The notes under the pieces were generated by a model that saw only the letters and a list, made by a program, of their open reading frames with translations, was not told the origin of the DNA and did not search any database. 58,096 bases of DNA from Ensifer sp. MPMI2T. GTDB taxonomy: Bacteria > Pseudomonadota > Alphaproteobacteria > Rhizobiales > Rhizobiaceae. The number at the start of each line of letters is the position of its first letter. The stretch's first letter is position 1. This document shows, in pieces, positions 9,257-17,589 of the stretch. The position numbers and the translations under genes are program-made. Where the stretch lies: contig NZ_SRXN01000039.1 of NCBI RefSeq assembly GCF_004827385.1, positions 1 through 58,096 on the forward strand, read 5' to 3'.

Positions 9257-10098
9257 TGCAAGACGCGATGGTCGACGAGTGGTATCCGGTCGGCCTTTTC
9301 AGCCAGCTCGACGTCAATGGACGCAAAACCGCCCTGATGGGAGAGCCCATCGAGGTGGCGCTCGACGCCGAGGACCGCGCCGAGGTGACGTGCGGCGATG
9401 GGCGTACTCTCCCCGTCTGCGTCCGCTACGGTCATGTCTGGTCCTCTCTCGGCAAACCCCAGAAGGATCTTTTCGCGATTCCCGAGGCTGACCAGCCCGG
9501 CCGCCGACTCGTCGACGTCGGCGTGATTCGCGTGCGCTGCTCGCCACTGCGCGCCGTCGAGAACTTTCTCGACATCGCGCATTTCCCCTTTGTGCACACC
9601 GACATCCTGGGTGCAGAGCCGCATACGGAGGTGCAGGACTACAAGGTCGAGATTCGGCAGGACGAGGATGAGGTCTGGGCAACGCAGGTGAAGTTCTACC
9701 AGCCGCAGGCTGCCAAATCGGCAAGCGGCGGCATCACGACGGAGTATATGTATCGCGTGCCGGCACCGACCTGCTGCGTTCTCTACAAAACCTGCCCGCC
9801 CCGTCCCGGTGAATGGGACGTCATCGCCCTCTTCGTCCAGCCGCTTGCCGAAGACCTGTGCGATGTCTGGCCGTGGATGGCTCTCTTCGACGATGTCACG
9901 CCGATGACCGACCTCATCCACTTTCAGCAGACAATCTTCCTGCAGGACCGGTCGATCCTCGAGAACCAGATCCCCCGGCTCCTGCCGCTCGATCCCGGGA
10001 TGGAAATCCCGACACGAGCCGACCTGACGTCGGTCGCCTACAGACGCTGGCTGAAACGCCACAACTACACCTATGGCGCACAGTTGGTGGCGCAATGA
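9253..10098 (+). CDS. Rieske-type oxygenase catalytic subunit lacking its own Rieske cluster (NdmC-like)
   Basis: 281 residues. ENFLDIAHFPFVH carries the mononuclear iron ligands His110 and His115 with bridging Asp107. Asp232 in FLQDRSILENQ is the likely third ligand, and the C-terminal AYRRWL resembles aromatic or purine N-demethylase subunits. Residues 8-75 (EWYPVGLFSQL and onward) look like a remnant Rieske fold but have no CxH or CxxH ligand pairs. NdmC, the methylxanthine N7-demethylase of Pseudomonas putida CBB5, has likewise lost its cluster and depends on a Rieske domain of NdmD and on GST-like NdmE. Here a Rieske gene lies upstream and a GST gene downstream, each overlapping by four bases. 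Confidence 0.8.
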   Translation: MMQDAMVDEWYPVGLFSQLDVNGRKTALMGEPIEVALDAEDRAEVTCGDGRTLPVCVRYGHVWSSLGKPQKDLFAIPEADQPGRRLVDVGVIRVRCSPLRAVENFLDIAHFPFVHTDILGAEPHTEVQDYKVEIRQDEDEVWATQVKFYQPQAAKSASGGITTEYMYRVPAPTCCVLYKTCPPRPGEWDVIALFVQPLAEDLCDVWPWMALFDDVTPMTDLIHFQQTIFLQDRSILENQIPRLLPLDPGMEIPTRADLTSVAYRRWLKRHNYTYGAQLVAQ

Positions 10099-10754
10099 AG
10101 CTCTACGATTATGTCCTCTCGCCCAGTTGCTATAAAGTGCGTCTGATGGCGGCACTGACCCGCGTGAAGCTGGAAATCAGAGCGGTCGACTTTCATCCCG
10201 GCGCCGAGCATCGCGGCCCTGAGCTCATGGCGCTCAATCCGGCGGGCTCCATCCCAATCCTCGAGGATGGCGACCTGATCCTGAGCGAATCCGCCGCCAT
10301 GCTCACCTATCTTGCCGCCAACGCCGGGCCGGAATGGCTCGGCAGCGGCGCGCCGGAGGAAACGGCGCGCATCCAGCAGTGGCTTTCGTTCGCACACCGG
10401 CTGACCGCGAGCCTCGGCGGCGCGCGCCTTCACGAAATGCTCCTGCGGCCGGGCGACATCGGCGCACTTCAGGCGCAGGGCATCGCCGCGCTTCGCGAGC
10501 TGGAAGCGGGCCTGGTGGAGCAGGGCCTGCGCGGCATGCGGTTCATCGCCTCCGACCAGCCGACGATTGCCGATATCGCCTGTTTCCCCTACGTCGCGCT
10601 CGCGCCGGACGGCGGCATCCCGCTCGCCCCCTACCCCGCCATAAGGCTCTGGTCCCGCGCGATCCGCGGCCTCGATAATTTCATCGAGATGCCCGGAATC
10701 CCCCGGCTGCACGAGCTGAAGCCCGAACCCCATGTCGAACCGGGCGAAGTGTGA
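10095..10754 (+). CDS. Glutathione S-transferase-like protein (possible NdmE-type partner)
   Basis: 219 residues with a thioredoxin-like GST N-domain (MKLYDYVLSPSCYKVRLM, NPAGSIPILEDGDLILSESAAML, cis-Pro and the ES glutathione contact) and an all-alpha C-domain (FIASDQPTIADIACFPYV). The start overlaps the oxygenase stop (ATGA, 10095-10098), which implies translational coupling. In the NdmCDE N7-demethylase a GST-like protein is structural rather than a transferase, and I infer the same here. A catalytic glutathione role in detoxifying the demethylation product is the alternative. Confidence 0.82.
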   Translation: MKLYDYVLSPSCYKVRLMAALTRVKLEIRAVDFHPGAEHRGPELMALNPAGSIPILEDGDLILSESAAMLTYLAANAGPEWLGSGAPEETARIQQWLSFAHRLTASLGGARLHEMLLRPGDIGALQAQGIAALRELEAGLVEQGLRGMRFIASDQPTIADIACFPYVALAPDGGIPLAPYPAIRLWSRAIRGLDNFIEMPGIPRLHELKPEPHVEPGEV

Positions 10755-10755
10755 C

Positions 10756-12135
10756 ATGGCCGCTTATCTTCTCAGGAACTGCGCGGCCGTCATCGTGGAC
10801 GAGGGCAATGGTCCGGGCGTCTCCAGGAACGTGGACCTCCTGACGAATGGCCCCGCGATCGAGGCAATCGGCGAAAACCTTCACAAAGGACCGCTGCCGG
10901 CCGGAACGATCACGCAAGACGCCACCGGCTGGTTCGTCTATCCCGGGCTCGTCAATACCCATCACCACTTCTTCCAGTGCTTCGTCCGCAACCGTGCGGA
11001 TCTCGACTGGACGAAGCTGTCGGTCATCGAATGGCTCGACCGCATCTATCCGATCTTGTCGCGGCTCAACGAGGACTGTTTCTACCACGCCTCGGTCACG
11101 GCGATGGCCGAGATGATCAAGCATGGCTGCACCACCGCCTTCGATCACCAGTATTGCTTCCCGCGACACGCCGGCAAACGGCTGATCGACCGCCAGTTCG
11201 AGGCCGCCGACCTTTTGGGCATGCGCTTCCATGCGGGCCGCGGCGGCAACACGCTGCCGAAATCCGAAGGATCCACCATCCCGGACGCCATGCTGGAAAC
11301 GACGGACGAGTTCGTCGCCGATTGCGCGCGGCTGATCGACACCTACCACGATGCCGGCCCCTTCAGCATGCGGCAGGTCGTGGTCGCGCCCTGCCAGCCC
11401 GTTAACTGCTACCGCGAGACCTTTGTGGAGTCGGTCGCACTGGCGCGCGATCGCGGCGTCCAGATGCACACGCATGTGGGCGAAGGCGAGAGCCCGGTCA
11501 TCGAGGCCCGGCACCGCATGCGGACGGTCGATTACTGCGCGGAGCTCGGATTTGCCGGCCCCGACACCTTCTACGCCCATTGCTGGGAACTGACCCACGA
11601 CGAGTTGCGAACTATGGCCGCGAGCGGCACCGGCGTCTCGCACTGCCCGGAGCCGGTCTATCTGGTCGGCGCCGAGATTACCGATATTCCGGCGATGTCG
11701 GCCTTTGGTCTGCGCGTCGGTCTCGGCTGTGACGGCGCGGCCTCCAATGACAACTCGAACCTGATGCACTGTATACACTCCGCCTACATGCTGCAGTGCC
11801 TGACGGCATCGACGCGCGCGCATCCCGTGCCGCCGCCGGCGGATTTCCTCGGCTATGCAACGACGGGCGGCGCGGCCCTCCTCGGCCGCCGCGACATCGG
11901 GCGGCTTGCTCCCGGCATGGCCGCCGATCTTTTTGCGATTGACACGCGGCGCATGGACTATGTCGGCACGCGGCATGATCCGCTGAGCCTGATTGCCAAG
12001 GTGGGCATCGGCATGCCGACCGATATCACCATGATCAATGGCCGCATCGTCTGGCAGAGGGGCGAGTTCATCGGGCTCGACGAGGCTCGGCTCTTCGCTG
12101 AAGCCGAGGCCGCTCTTGCGACCGTAGAATTCTAA
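10756..12135 (+). CDS. Amidohydrolase of the 8-oxoguanine deaminase / guanine deaminase type
   Basis: 459 residues from the ATG just after the GST stop; an upstream ATG at 10732 would overlap the GST gene. Metal-dependent amidohydrolase: NTHHHFFQ gives the HxH pair (His69, His71), MHTHVGEGE and YAHCWEL give later His ligands, and LGCDGAASND gives the catalytic Asp. WLDRIYPIL, FHAGRGGNTL and YATTGGAALLGRRDIG closely follow COG0402 8-oxoguanine deaminases and s-triazine/aminohydrolases. Co-operonic with an oxygenase and a purine-type importer, it most likely deaminates a purine base. Which purine is not known. Confidence 0.82.
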   Translation: MAAYLLRNCAAVIVDEGNGPGVSRNVDLLTNGPAIEAIGENLHKGPLPAGTITQDATGWFVYPGLVNTHHHFFQCFVRNRADLDWTKLSVIEWLDRIYPILSRLNEDCFYHASVTAMAEMIKHGCTTAFDHQYCFPRHAGKRLIDRQFEAADLLGMRFHAGRGGNTLPKSEGSTIPDAMLETTDEFVADCARLIDTYHDAGPFSMRQVVVAPCQPVNCYRETFVESVALARDRGVQMHTHVGEGESPVIEARHRMRTVDYCAELGFAGPDTFYAHCWELTHDELRTMAASGTGVSHCPEPVYLVGAEITDIPAMSAFGLRVGLGCDGAASNDNSNLMHCIHSAYMLQCLTASTRAHPVPPPADFLGYATTGGAALLGRRDIGRLAPGMAADLFAIDTRRMDYVGTRHDPLSLIAKVGIGMPTDITMINGRIVWQRGEFIGLDEARLFAEAEAALATVEF

Positions 12136-12157
12136 AATTCAAAACAGGGGAACTGAC

Positions 12158-13258
12158 ATGCTGAACAATCTCACCCGCAGAACACTGATGAAGGGCGTTG
12201 CCGCCGCCGGTCTCACAGGCGTGCTTGGCGGCCGGGTCGCTATGGCGGCCGACGAGCCGCTCGGGATCACCCTCGTGATCCCCTCTCCCGTCGGCGACGT
12301 CGGCTGGGGTCATGCTCTCGCCGCCGGCCTCGAGCCGGTCAAGGCCGCCTACGGCGACAAGGTGAGGGTCACCGTTATCGAGAACATCCCGGAAGGTCCC
12401 GATGCCGACCGCATCATGAACAAGACGGTCTCCGACGGGAACAACTTCCTGATCGCCGGCTCCTTCGGCTACCAAAACGGCGCCCTGCAGATCGCCCGCC
12501 GCAATCCCGCGGTGACCGTACTGCACGCTTCCGGCTTCCAGGTGGCGCCGAATTTCTCGCCCTTCGCAGCCAAGTATTTCCAGGGGACCTACCTGCTCGG
12601 CATGGCTGCTGCCGCGCTCTCCAAGACCGGCAAGCTGGGCTCGGTCTCCGCCTTCGCGATCCCCGAGCTGATCACATCCATCAACGCCTTCACGCTCGGC
12701 GCGCAAGTCGTGAATCCCGATGTCGAGGTGTCGGTCGTATGGGTGAACTCGTGGTTCGATCCGGCCAAGGAGCAGGAGGCCGCCAAGGCTCTCATGGCGC
12801 AGAAATGCGACGTGATCTTCTCCAACGCGCAGGACACACCATCCGTCATCTCGGCCTGCGAGGAGGCCGGCGTCTACGCGTTCAATCTCAACTCGTCGAT
12901 GAAGAAATACGCCCCCAAGACCTATCTCGGCTGCGTGGCGACGGATTGGTCGCCCTTCTTCAAGGCCTCGGTCGACGCCCATGTCGCCGGCACCTTCAAG
13001 GGCGCCAACGCCTTCCTCGGCGTATCCGACGCGGTCGTCGAGGTCGTCGACTGGAACCCGGATATCCCGGCCGACGTCATGACCAGGATCAAGGCGATCG
13101 AGGCGAAGATCGCCGATGGCAGCTTCTCGCCATTTACTGGGCCGATCACCAAGGCCGACGGCAGCGAAGGAGTGGCCACCGGTACAACGCTCCCGGATGG
13201 CGAAATCGTCGCGATGGACTGGCACGTCAAGGGCGTCGCCACCCCTCTGCCGAAGTGA
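12158..13258 (+). CDS. BMP-family (PnrA-like) ABC transporter substrate-binding protein
   Basis: 366 residues. A Tat-like leader (LTRRTLMKGVAAAGLTG, Ala-rich, AMAADE) is followed by a BMP/PnrA domain: VGDVGWGHALAAGLEPV, NFLIAGSFGYQNG, AKYFQGTYLLGMAAAALS, FSNAQDTPSV. BMP proteins bind nucleosides or purine-like compounds. It is followed within 3 bases by an ATPase and then two permeases of the same importer class (BmpA-NupABC). Together with the upstream deaminase, this supports a purine ligand. Confidence 0.88.
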   Translation: MLNNLTRRTLMKGVAAAGLTGVLGGRVAMAADEPLGITLVIPSPVGDVGWGHALAAGLEPVKAAYGDKVRVTVIENIPEGPDADRIMNKTVSDGNNFLIAGSFGYQNGALQIARRNPAVTVLHASGFQVAPNFSPFAAKYFQGTYLLGMAAAALSKTGKLGSVSAFAIPELITSINAFTLGAQVVNPDVEVSVVWVNSWFDPAKEQEAAKALMAQKCDVIFSNAQDTPSVISACEEAGVYAFNLNSSMKKYAPKTYLGCVATDWSPFFKASVDAHVAGTFKGANAFLGVSDAVVEVVDWNPDIPADVMTRIKAIEAKIADGSFSPFTGPITKADGSEGVATGTTLPDGEIVAMDWHVKGVATPLPK

Positions 13259-13261
13259 GCC

Positions 13262-14797
13262 ATGACCGCCCCTCTCCTGTCGCTCCGCGGCATTTCCAAA
13301 AGCTACGGCCAGATTAGAGCCAACCAGGATATCGATCTGGACGTGGCTCCGCAGTCGATCCATGCGATCCTCGGAGAGAACGGGGCGGGCAAATCGACGC
13401 TGATGAAGCTGGTCTACGGCGTCGAGCAGCCGGACGGCGGGACTGTCGTCTGGGACGGACAGCCCTTGAGCCTTGCCTCCCCTGCGGAGGCGCGGCGCCA
13501 GGGGATCGGCATGGTCTTCCAGCACTTCTCGCTCTTCGAGACCCTGACGGTCGTGGAGAACATCCAGCTGGTCGTACCCGGTCGGAAAGCCGATCTTACG
13601 CAACGCATCCGGACGCTCGGACGCGGCTTCGGCCTCGAGGTCGATCCGCTTGCCCATGTCCATGCGCTTTCCGTCGGCGAGCGGCAGCGGGTGGAGATCA
13701 TCAGATGCCTGATGACCAATCCGAAGCTGCTGATCCTCGACGAACCGACCTCCGTCCTGCCGCCGCAATCGGTGGACAAGCTCTTCGACACCTTGCGTCG
13801 CCTGCGCGACGGTGGCGTTGCCATCCTGTTCATCTCCCACAAGCTCGAGGAAATTCGGTCGATCTGCGACAGGGCGACCATCCTTCGCGGCGGGCGCGTC
13901 ACGGGCCATGTGGACCCGCGCGAGCATGATGCGAATGACCTTGCCCGCATGATGATCGGCCGCGAAATGCCGGAACCGATGCCGGCACTTCCCCAGTCTA
14001 GCGGCGAGAAGCGCCTAGAGATCATCGGCCTCGACTACCGGCCGGACGACCCTTTTGCCATGCCGCTCTCCGATATCAGCCTCAAGGTGCGTGCCGGCGA
14101 AATCCTCGGAATAGCCGGGATTTCGGGCAACGGGCAAAGCGAGCTTACCACGCTGATATCCGGAGAAACGATCCTGCCGCGAGAACTGCGCGACCGGATC
14201 TTCATGATGGGAAAAGACGTGGGAACGCTCAAGGCGGCTGCCCGCCGGCAGCTTGGATTCGCGTTCGTTCCCGAAGACAGGCTCGGACGCGGCGCCGTAC
14301 CCGAACTGTCGCTCGTCCTGAACAGTCTGCTGACCGCGCATTCGCTCAAACTTCTCAGGCACGGTCTCATCGACAAGGCAAAGGCGACGGCGTTTACCAA
14401 CGCGTGCATCGGCCAATACGATGTCCGCACGCCCGGCCCGGACGCAGAAGCCGGAGCGCTTTCAGGCGGCAATCTGCAGAAGTTCATCATTGGACGCGAG
14501 ATCATGCTCTCTCCGAAACTGCTGTTCGTGGCGCAGCCAACCTGGGGCGTCGACGTCGGGGCCGCATCCGCCATCCGCCGGCGGCTCATCACGCTGCGCA
14601 ACGAAGGCATGGCAATCCTGGTTATTTCCGAGGAACTTGAGGAGCTCTTCGAACTTTGCGATTCCATCCAGGTGCTGCACCACGGCCGGCTCAGCCCGCC
14701 ACTCATCACGCGGCACACGCGACCCGAGGAGATCGGCCGATACATGATTGGAGCACATACTCCATCCCAACCTGCAGACCAGAAGGCCCCGGCATGA
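13262..14797 (+). CDS. ABC transporter ATPase with two nucleotide-binding domains (NupA/YufO type)
   Basis: 511 residues. NBD1 has Walker A GENGAGKST (about residues 38-46), signature LSVGERQRVEI and Walker B LLILDEPTSVL. NBD2 has the degenerate Walker A GISGNGQSE typical of sugar/nucleoside-class ATPases, plus signature LSGGNLQKFIIGRE. In NBD2 the Walker B region reads LLFVAQPTWGVDVGA: the Asp-Glu pair is replaced by AQ, so this half should be catalytically weak, as is common in the class. The stop overlaps the next ATG (ATGA at 14794-14797). Confidence 0.9.
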   Translation: MTAPLLSLRGISKSYGQIRANQDIDLDVAPQSIHAILGENGAGKSTLMKLVYGVEQPDGGTVVWDGQPLSLASPAEARRQGIGMVFQHFSLFETLTVVENIQLVVPGRKADLTQRIRTLGRGFGLEVDPLAHVHALSVGERQRVEIIRCLMTNPKLLILDEPTSVLPPQSVDKLFDTLRRLRDGGVAILFISHKLEEIRSICDRATILRGGRVTGHVDPREHDANDLARMMIGREMPEPMPALPQSSGEKRLEIIGLDYRPDDPFAMPLSDISLKVRAGEILGIAGISGNGQSELTTLISGETILPRELRDRIFMMGKDVGTLKAAARRQLGFAFVPEDRLGRGAVPELSLVLNSLLTAHSLKLLRHGLIDKAKATAFTNACIGQYDVRTPGPDAEAGALSGGNLQKFIIGREIMLSPKLLFVAQPTWGVDVGAASAIRRRLITLRNEGMAILVISEELEELFELCDSIQVLHHGRLSPPLITRHTRPEEIGRYMIGAHTPSQPADQKAPA

Positions 14798-15894
14798 GTA
14801 CCCTCTCCGGGCCCCTCCTTCCCACCCTTGTCCGCCGGGAGCACGCCTCGCTTGCCGCGACCCTGCTTGCGCCTCCGATCGCGCTCGCTGCGGCGACCGT
14901 TGTCAATCTGGGGCTCTACGTGCTTATGGGTCGCGACCCGGTCGCCGTCGTCTATGCGATGCTTCTCGAGCCCTTCCTCTCCTGGGCGTCGTTCTCGGAG
15001 GTGCTGCTGAAGACAGGTCCGCTCCTCCTCATCGCACAGGGCCTGGCGATCGGCTTTCGCGCCAAGGTTTTCAACATCGGTGCCGAGGGCCAGTTCATTC
15101 TGGGCGCGATATTCGCCTCGGCCATTCCGGTATGGTTTCCGCAGGCAACCGGCCAGTGGATCTGGCCGGTAATGCTGCTGCTGGGTACCCTCGGCGGCGC
15201 ACTGTGGGCTTCGCTTACCGCTTTCTGGCGCGTCAGGCTCAACGCGAATGAGATCCTCGTTTCCCTGATGCTGAGCCTCGTTGCCGCGCAGTTCCTCAAT
15301 TATCTGCTCCTCGGTCCGTGGAAGGATCCTAACGGCTTCAATTTCCCCCAGTCCGTGATGTTTCAGTATGACGCGATGGTGCCGATCCTGATTTCCGGCA
15401 CGCGCGTCAACGTCTCGCTGCTCCTAACGATCGCCCTGTCGATCGCGGCATGGATCTTCATGCAGAGGAGCTTCATCGGCTACAAGCTCCAGGTCGGGGG
15501 CCTCGCGCCGCGTGCCGCCGGCTACGCCGGTTTCAACGAAGGCTGGGCGATCTGGCTTTCTCTTCTCCTTGGCGGCTGCGCTGCCGGTCTCGCCGGCGCA
15601 GCCGAGGTTGCCGGTCCGCTGGGCCAGCTGCAGCGCTCGATTTCAACCGGCTATGGCTACGCGGCCATCATTGTCGCCTATCTCGGCGGTTTGCACCCGG
15701 TCGGTATCGTTGCCTCCGCGCTGTTCATGGCGGTGCTCTACATCGGGGGGGACAATGCCATGGTATCGGCAAATTTGCCAATCGCCGCGATCCGCGTCTT
15801 CCAGGGCAGCCTCCTCCTTGCCTACCTCATCGCCATTGCCTTCGTGCGCTACCGTCTCGAATGGCGCCGTGCCGCCTCCCGGAGCCATCCATGA
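14794..15894 (+). CDS. ABC transporter permease, nucleoside/BMP class (NupB/YufP type)
   Basis: 366 residues from the ATG that overlaps the ATPase stop; a longer upstream frame is a shadow of the ATPase gene. Multiple hydrophobic segments are present. The class signature is LLLIAQGLAIGFRAKVFNIGAEGQFILGAIF with LNANEILVSLML and YGYAAIIVAYLGGLHPVGI. It is one of two different permeases that form the channel of the importer. The stop overlaps the next gene in ATGA (15891-15894). Confidence 0.9.
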   Translation: MSTLSGPLLPTLVRREHASLAATLLAPPIALAAATVVNLGLYVLMGRDPVAVVYAMLLEPFLSWASFSEVLLKTGPLLLIAQGLAIGFRAKVFNIGAEGQFILGAIFASAIPVWFPQATGQWIWPVMLLLGTLGGALWASLTAFWRVRLNANEILVSLMLSLVAAQFLNYLLLGPWKDPNGFNFPQSVMFQYDAMVPILISGTRVNVSLLLTIALSIAAWIFMQRSFIGYKLQVGGLAPRAAGYAGFNEGWAIWLSLLLGGCAAGLAGAAEVAGPLGQLQRSISTGYGYAAIIVAYLGGLHPVGIVASALFMAVLYIGGDNAMVSANLPIAAIRVFQGSLLLAYLIAIAFVRYRLEWRRAASRSHP

Positions 15895-16802
15895 ACGCCA
15901 TCGAGTTCATTCTTGCCGGCATGCTCGCAGCTGCGACACCTTTTCTCCTCGCGGCTCTCGGCGAGCTGGTGGTCGAGCGAGCCGGCGTTCTCAACCTCGG
16001 TGTGGAAGGCTTGATGGCGTTTGGCGCGATGCTCGCCTTCATCATCGTCTATCATGATGGGGGACATCTTCTGGCTTTCGTCGCCGCCGGCCTCGGCAGC
16101 GCTGTGCTCTCCCTCGTCTTCGCTGTCGTCGCGCTCGGATTTCGGGCGAACCAGGTGGCGACAGGTCTTGCCATAGGCATCCTCGGTCAAGGTCTTTCCG
16201 CGCTTTTCGGCAAGTCCTATGAAAGCCTCACGGTCAAGGGGCTTCCGAGGCTTGCACTTCCATGGCTTTCCGAAATCCCGGTTGTCGGCGGCCTTTTCAT
16301 CCAGGATGTCGTCGTTTGGCTTTCCCTCGCCGCGACCTTGGCGATCTGGGCGACGTTTGCCAACACGAAGCTCGGGCTCGTCGTCCGGGCCATCGGCGAG
16401 AACCCAAAAGCCGCCCACGCCATTGGCTATTCGGTCGTCACCGTCCGCTTCGCCGCCGTCGCATTTGGCGGGATGATGGCAGGCTTGGCCGGCGCCTACG
16501 CGGCGGTGGTTTACACCCCGCTTTGGGCCGATGGAATGATCGCCGGGCGCGGCTGGATCGCCATCGCACTTGTTGTCTTCGGGACGTGGCTCACCGGCCG
16601 GATCTTCCTCGGCGCATGCCTCTTCGGCGCCGTATCCCTGATGGGCCTGGGAGCCCAGGCGACCGGACTGGATGTTCCGTCACAGGTGCTTGCGAGCCTG
16701 CCCCATCTCGTCACCATCCTCGTGCTGGGCATCATTTCGGCAGACCGCCGCCTGCTGAAGCTGAACGGCGTCGCCTCGCTCGGCGAACCCTTCGAACGTT
16801 AG
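15891..16802 (+). CDS. ABC transporter permease, nucleoside/BMP class (NupC/YufQ type)
   Basis: 303 residues, about eight hydrophobic segments. ERAGVLNLGVEGLMAFGAM is the typical second-permease motif, with LGFRANQVATGLAIGILGQGL and FALRAIG-like VVRAIGENPKAA in the cytoplasmic coupling loop. It is the last gene of the plus-strand operon that starts with the Rieske protein, and ends convergently with the flavin reductase. Confidence 0.9.
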   Translation: MNAIEFILAGMLAAATPFLLAALGELVVERAGVLNLGVEGLMAFGAMLAFIIVYHDGGHLLAFVAAGLGSAVLSLVFAVVALGFRANQVATGLAIGILGQGLSALFGKSYESLTVKGLPRLALPWLSEIPVVGGLFIQDVVVWLSLAATLAIWATFANTKLGLVVRAIGENPKAAHAIGYSVVTVRFAAVAFGGMMAGLAGAYAAVVYTPLWADGMIAGRGWIAIALVVFGTWLTGRIFLGACLFGAVSLMGLGAQATGLDVPSQVLASLPHLVTILVLGIISADRRLLKLNGVASLGEPFER

Positions 16803-16879
16803 TACAACACGAGGTGCCACGCAAAAATCTCACGCCTTGAAGGGAATCGAACCAAAGGCCCGCTATTGAATGCAGTTGC

Positions 16880-16936
16880 AGCTCCTACAGCGTAGGGAGC
16901 TCAATACAGTCTGTCCACCGCAAGATTTGGCGGACA
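16880..16936. terminator. Possible bidirectional terminator between convergent operons
   Basis: The 154-base gap holds two imperfect hairpins: AGCTCCTAC paired with GTAGGGAGCT (one bulge) at 16880-16901, and TGTCC with GGACA plus inner pairs at 16912-16936. There is no U-rich run after either, so a classical Rho-independent terminator is uncertain. Confidence 0.3.
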
Positions 16937-16956
16937 AACCATGCGGTTCCCGACGA

Positions 16957-17589
16957 TCAGAGCCGCGGTGTCAGCATCTCGAACCGATCGCGGATCGTCG
17001 AGCAAGTATCGCCGCCGAGCCGCGCGATGGCGTCCACGCCTGCCGGATCGACATGCAGCCACTCATCGACCAGCCCTTCGCGATAATGGGCATAGACGAT
17101 CTCGCCCATGATGATCTGCCGCGACTTGCCGAGTTCGAGCGTGACATGCCGGCGGCATTCGAAAGCGGCGGGTGCCTCGCGGATCCAGGGGGCAGCGATC
17201 TTCTCACCGGGCATGGCCGTCAGCCCCGCTTCCTTCAACTCGTCGACGCCGCGCGGATATTTCGCCGCGCAGACATGCATCGCCTCCGCGATCTCCCAAG
17301 AGACGATGTTGACGGTAAAGACTTCCGTCATGCGGATGTTGTGCCCGGTATCCTTGAACGACATGTCGGGATTGTTCTCCACCCCGATCGCCAGGATCGG
17401 CGGATCGGCGGAGAGGCAATTGAAGAAGCTGAAAGGCGCGGCATTGACACGGCCATGCTCATCCACGGTGGTGACGAGGGCGATGGGCCGCGGCACGATG
17501 GTGCCGATCATCAGCTTGTATTTGTCGCGCGCCGAAAGCGCGGTGAAATCGAAACCCGTCCGCACCAGCTGACGTTCCTGAAATGTCAT
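16957..17589 (-). CDS. Flavin reductase-like FMN-binding split-barrel protein
   Basis: 210 residues. MIGTIVPRPIALVTTVDEHG, NAAPFSFFNCLSADPPILAIGV and NIRMTEVFTVNIVS are the FMN-binding motifs of the flavin-reductase (DIM6/NTAB) family. Such proteins reduce FMN with NAD(P)H for partner oxygenases or act as flavoenzymes themselves. Its start overlaps the GntR stop, and it closes the minus-strand operon. It might feed electrons to the Rieske system, though a flavin reductase is not the usual donor for a Rieske protein. Confidence 0.82.
   Translation of the reverse strand: MTFQERQLVRTGFDFTALSARDKYKLMIGTIVPRPIALVTTVDEHGRVNAAPFSFFNCLSADPPILAIGVENNPDMSFKDTGHNIRMTEVFTVNIVSWEIAEAMHVCAAKYPRGVDELKEAGLTAMPGEKIAAPWIREAPAAFECRRHVTLELGKSRQIIMGEIVYAHYREGLVDEWLHVDPAGVDAIARLGGDTCSTIRDRFEMLTPRL

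Noticed and set aside
12068..13927. 619-codon open frame on the minus strand
   Set aside because: It lies antisense to the BMP binding protein and ABC ATPase genes, both clearly coding. Its translation is low-complexity Arg/Asp/Gly-rich with no family motifs, a GC-driven shadow.
16840..16860. GGAATCGAACC, again reminiscent of a tRNA T-loop
   Set aside because: No stems or acceptor can be found. It lies in the gap between convergent operons.
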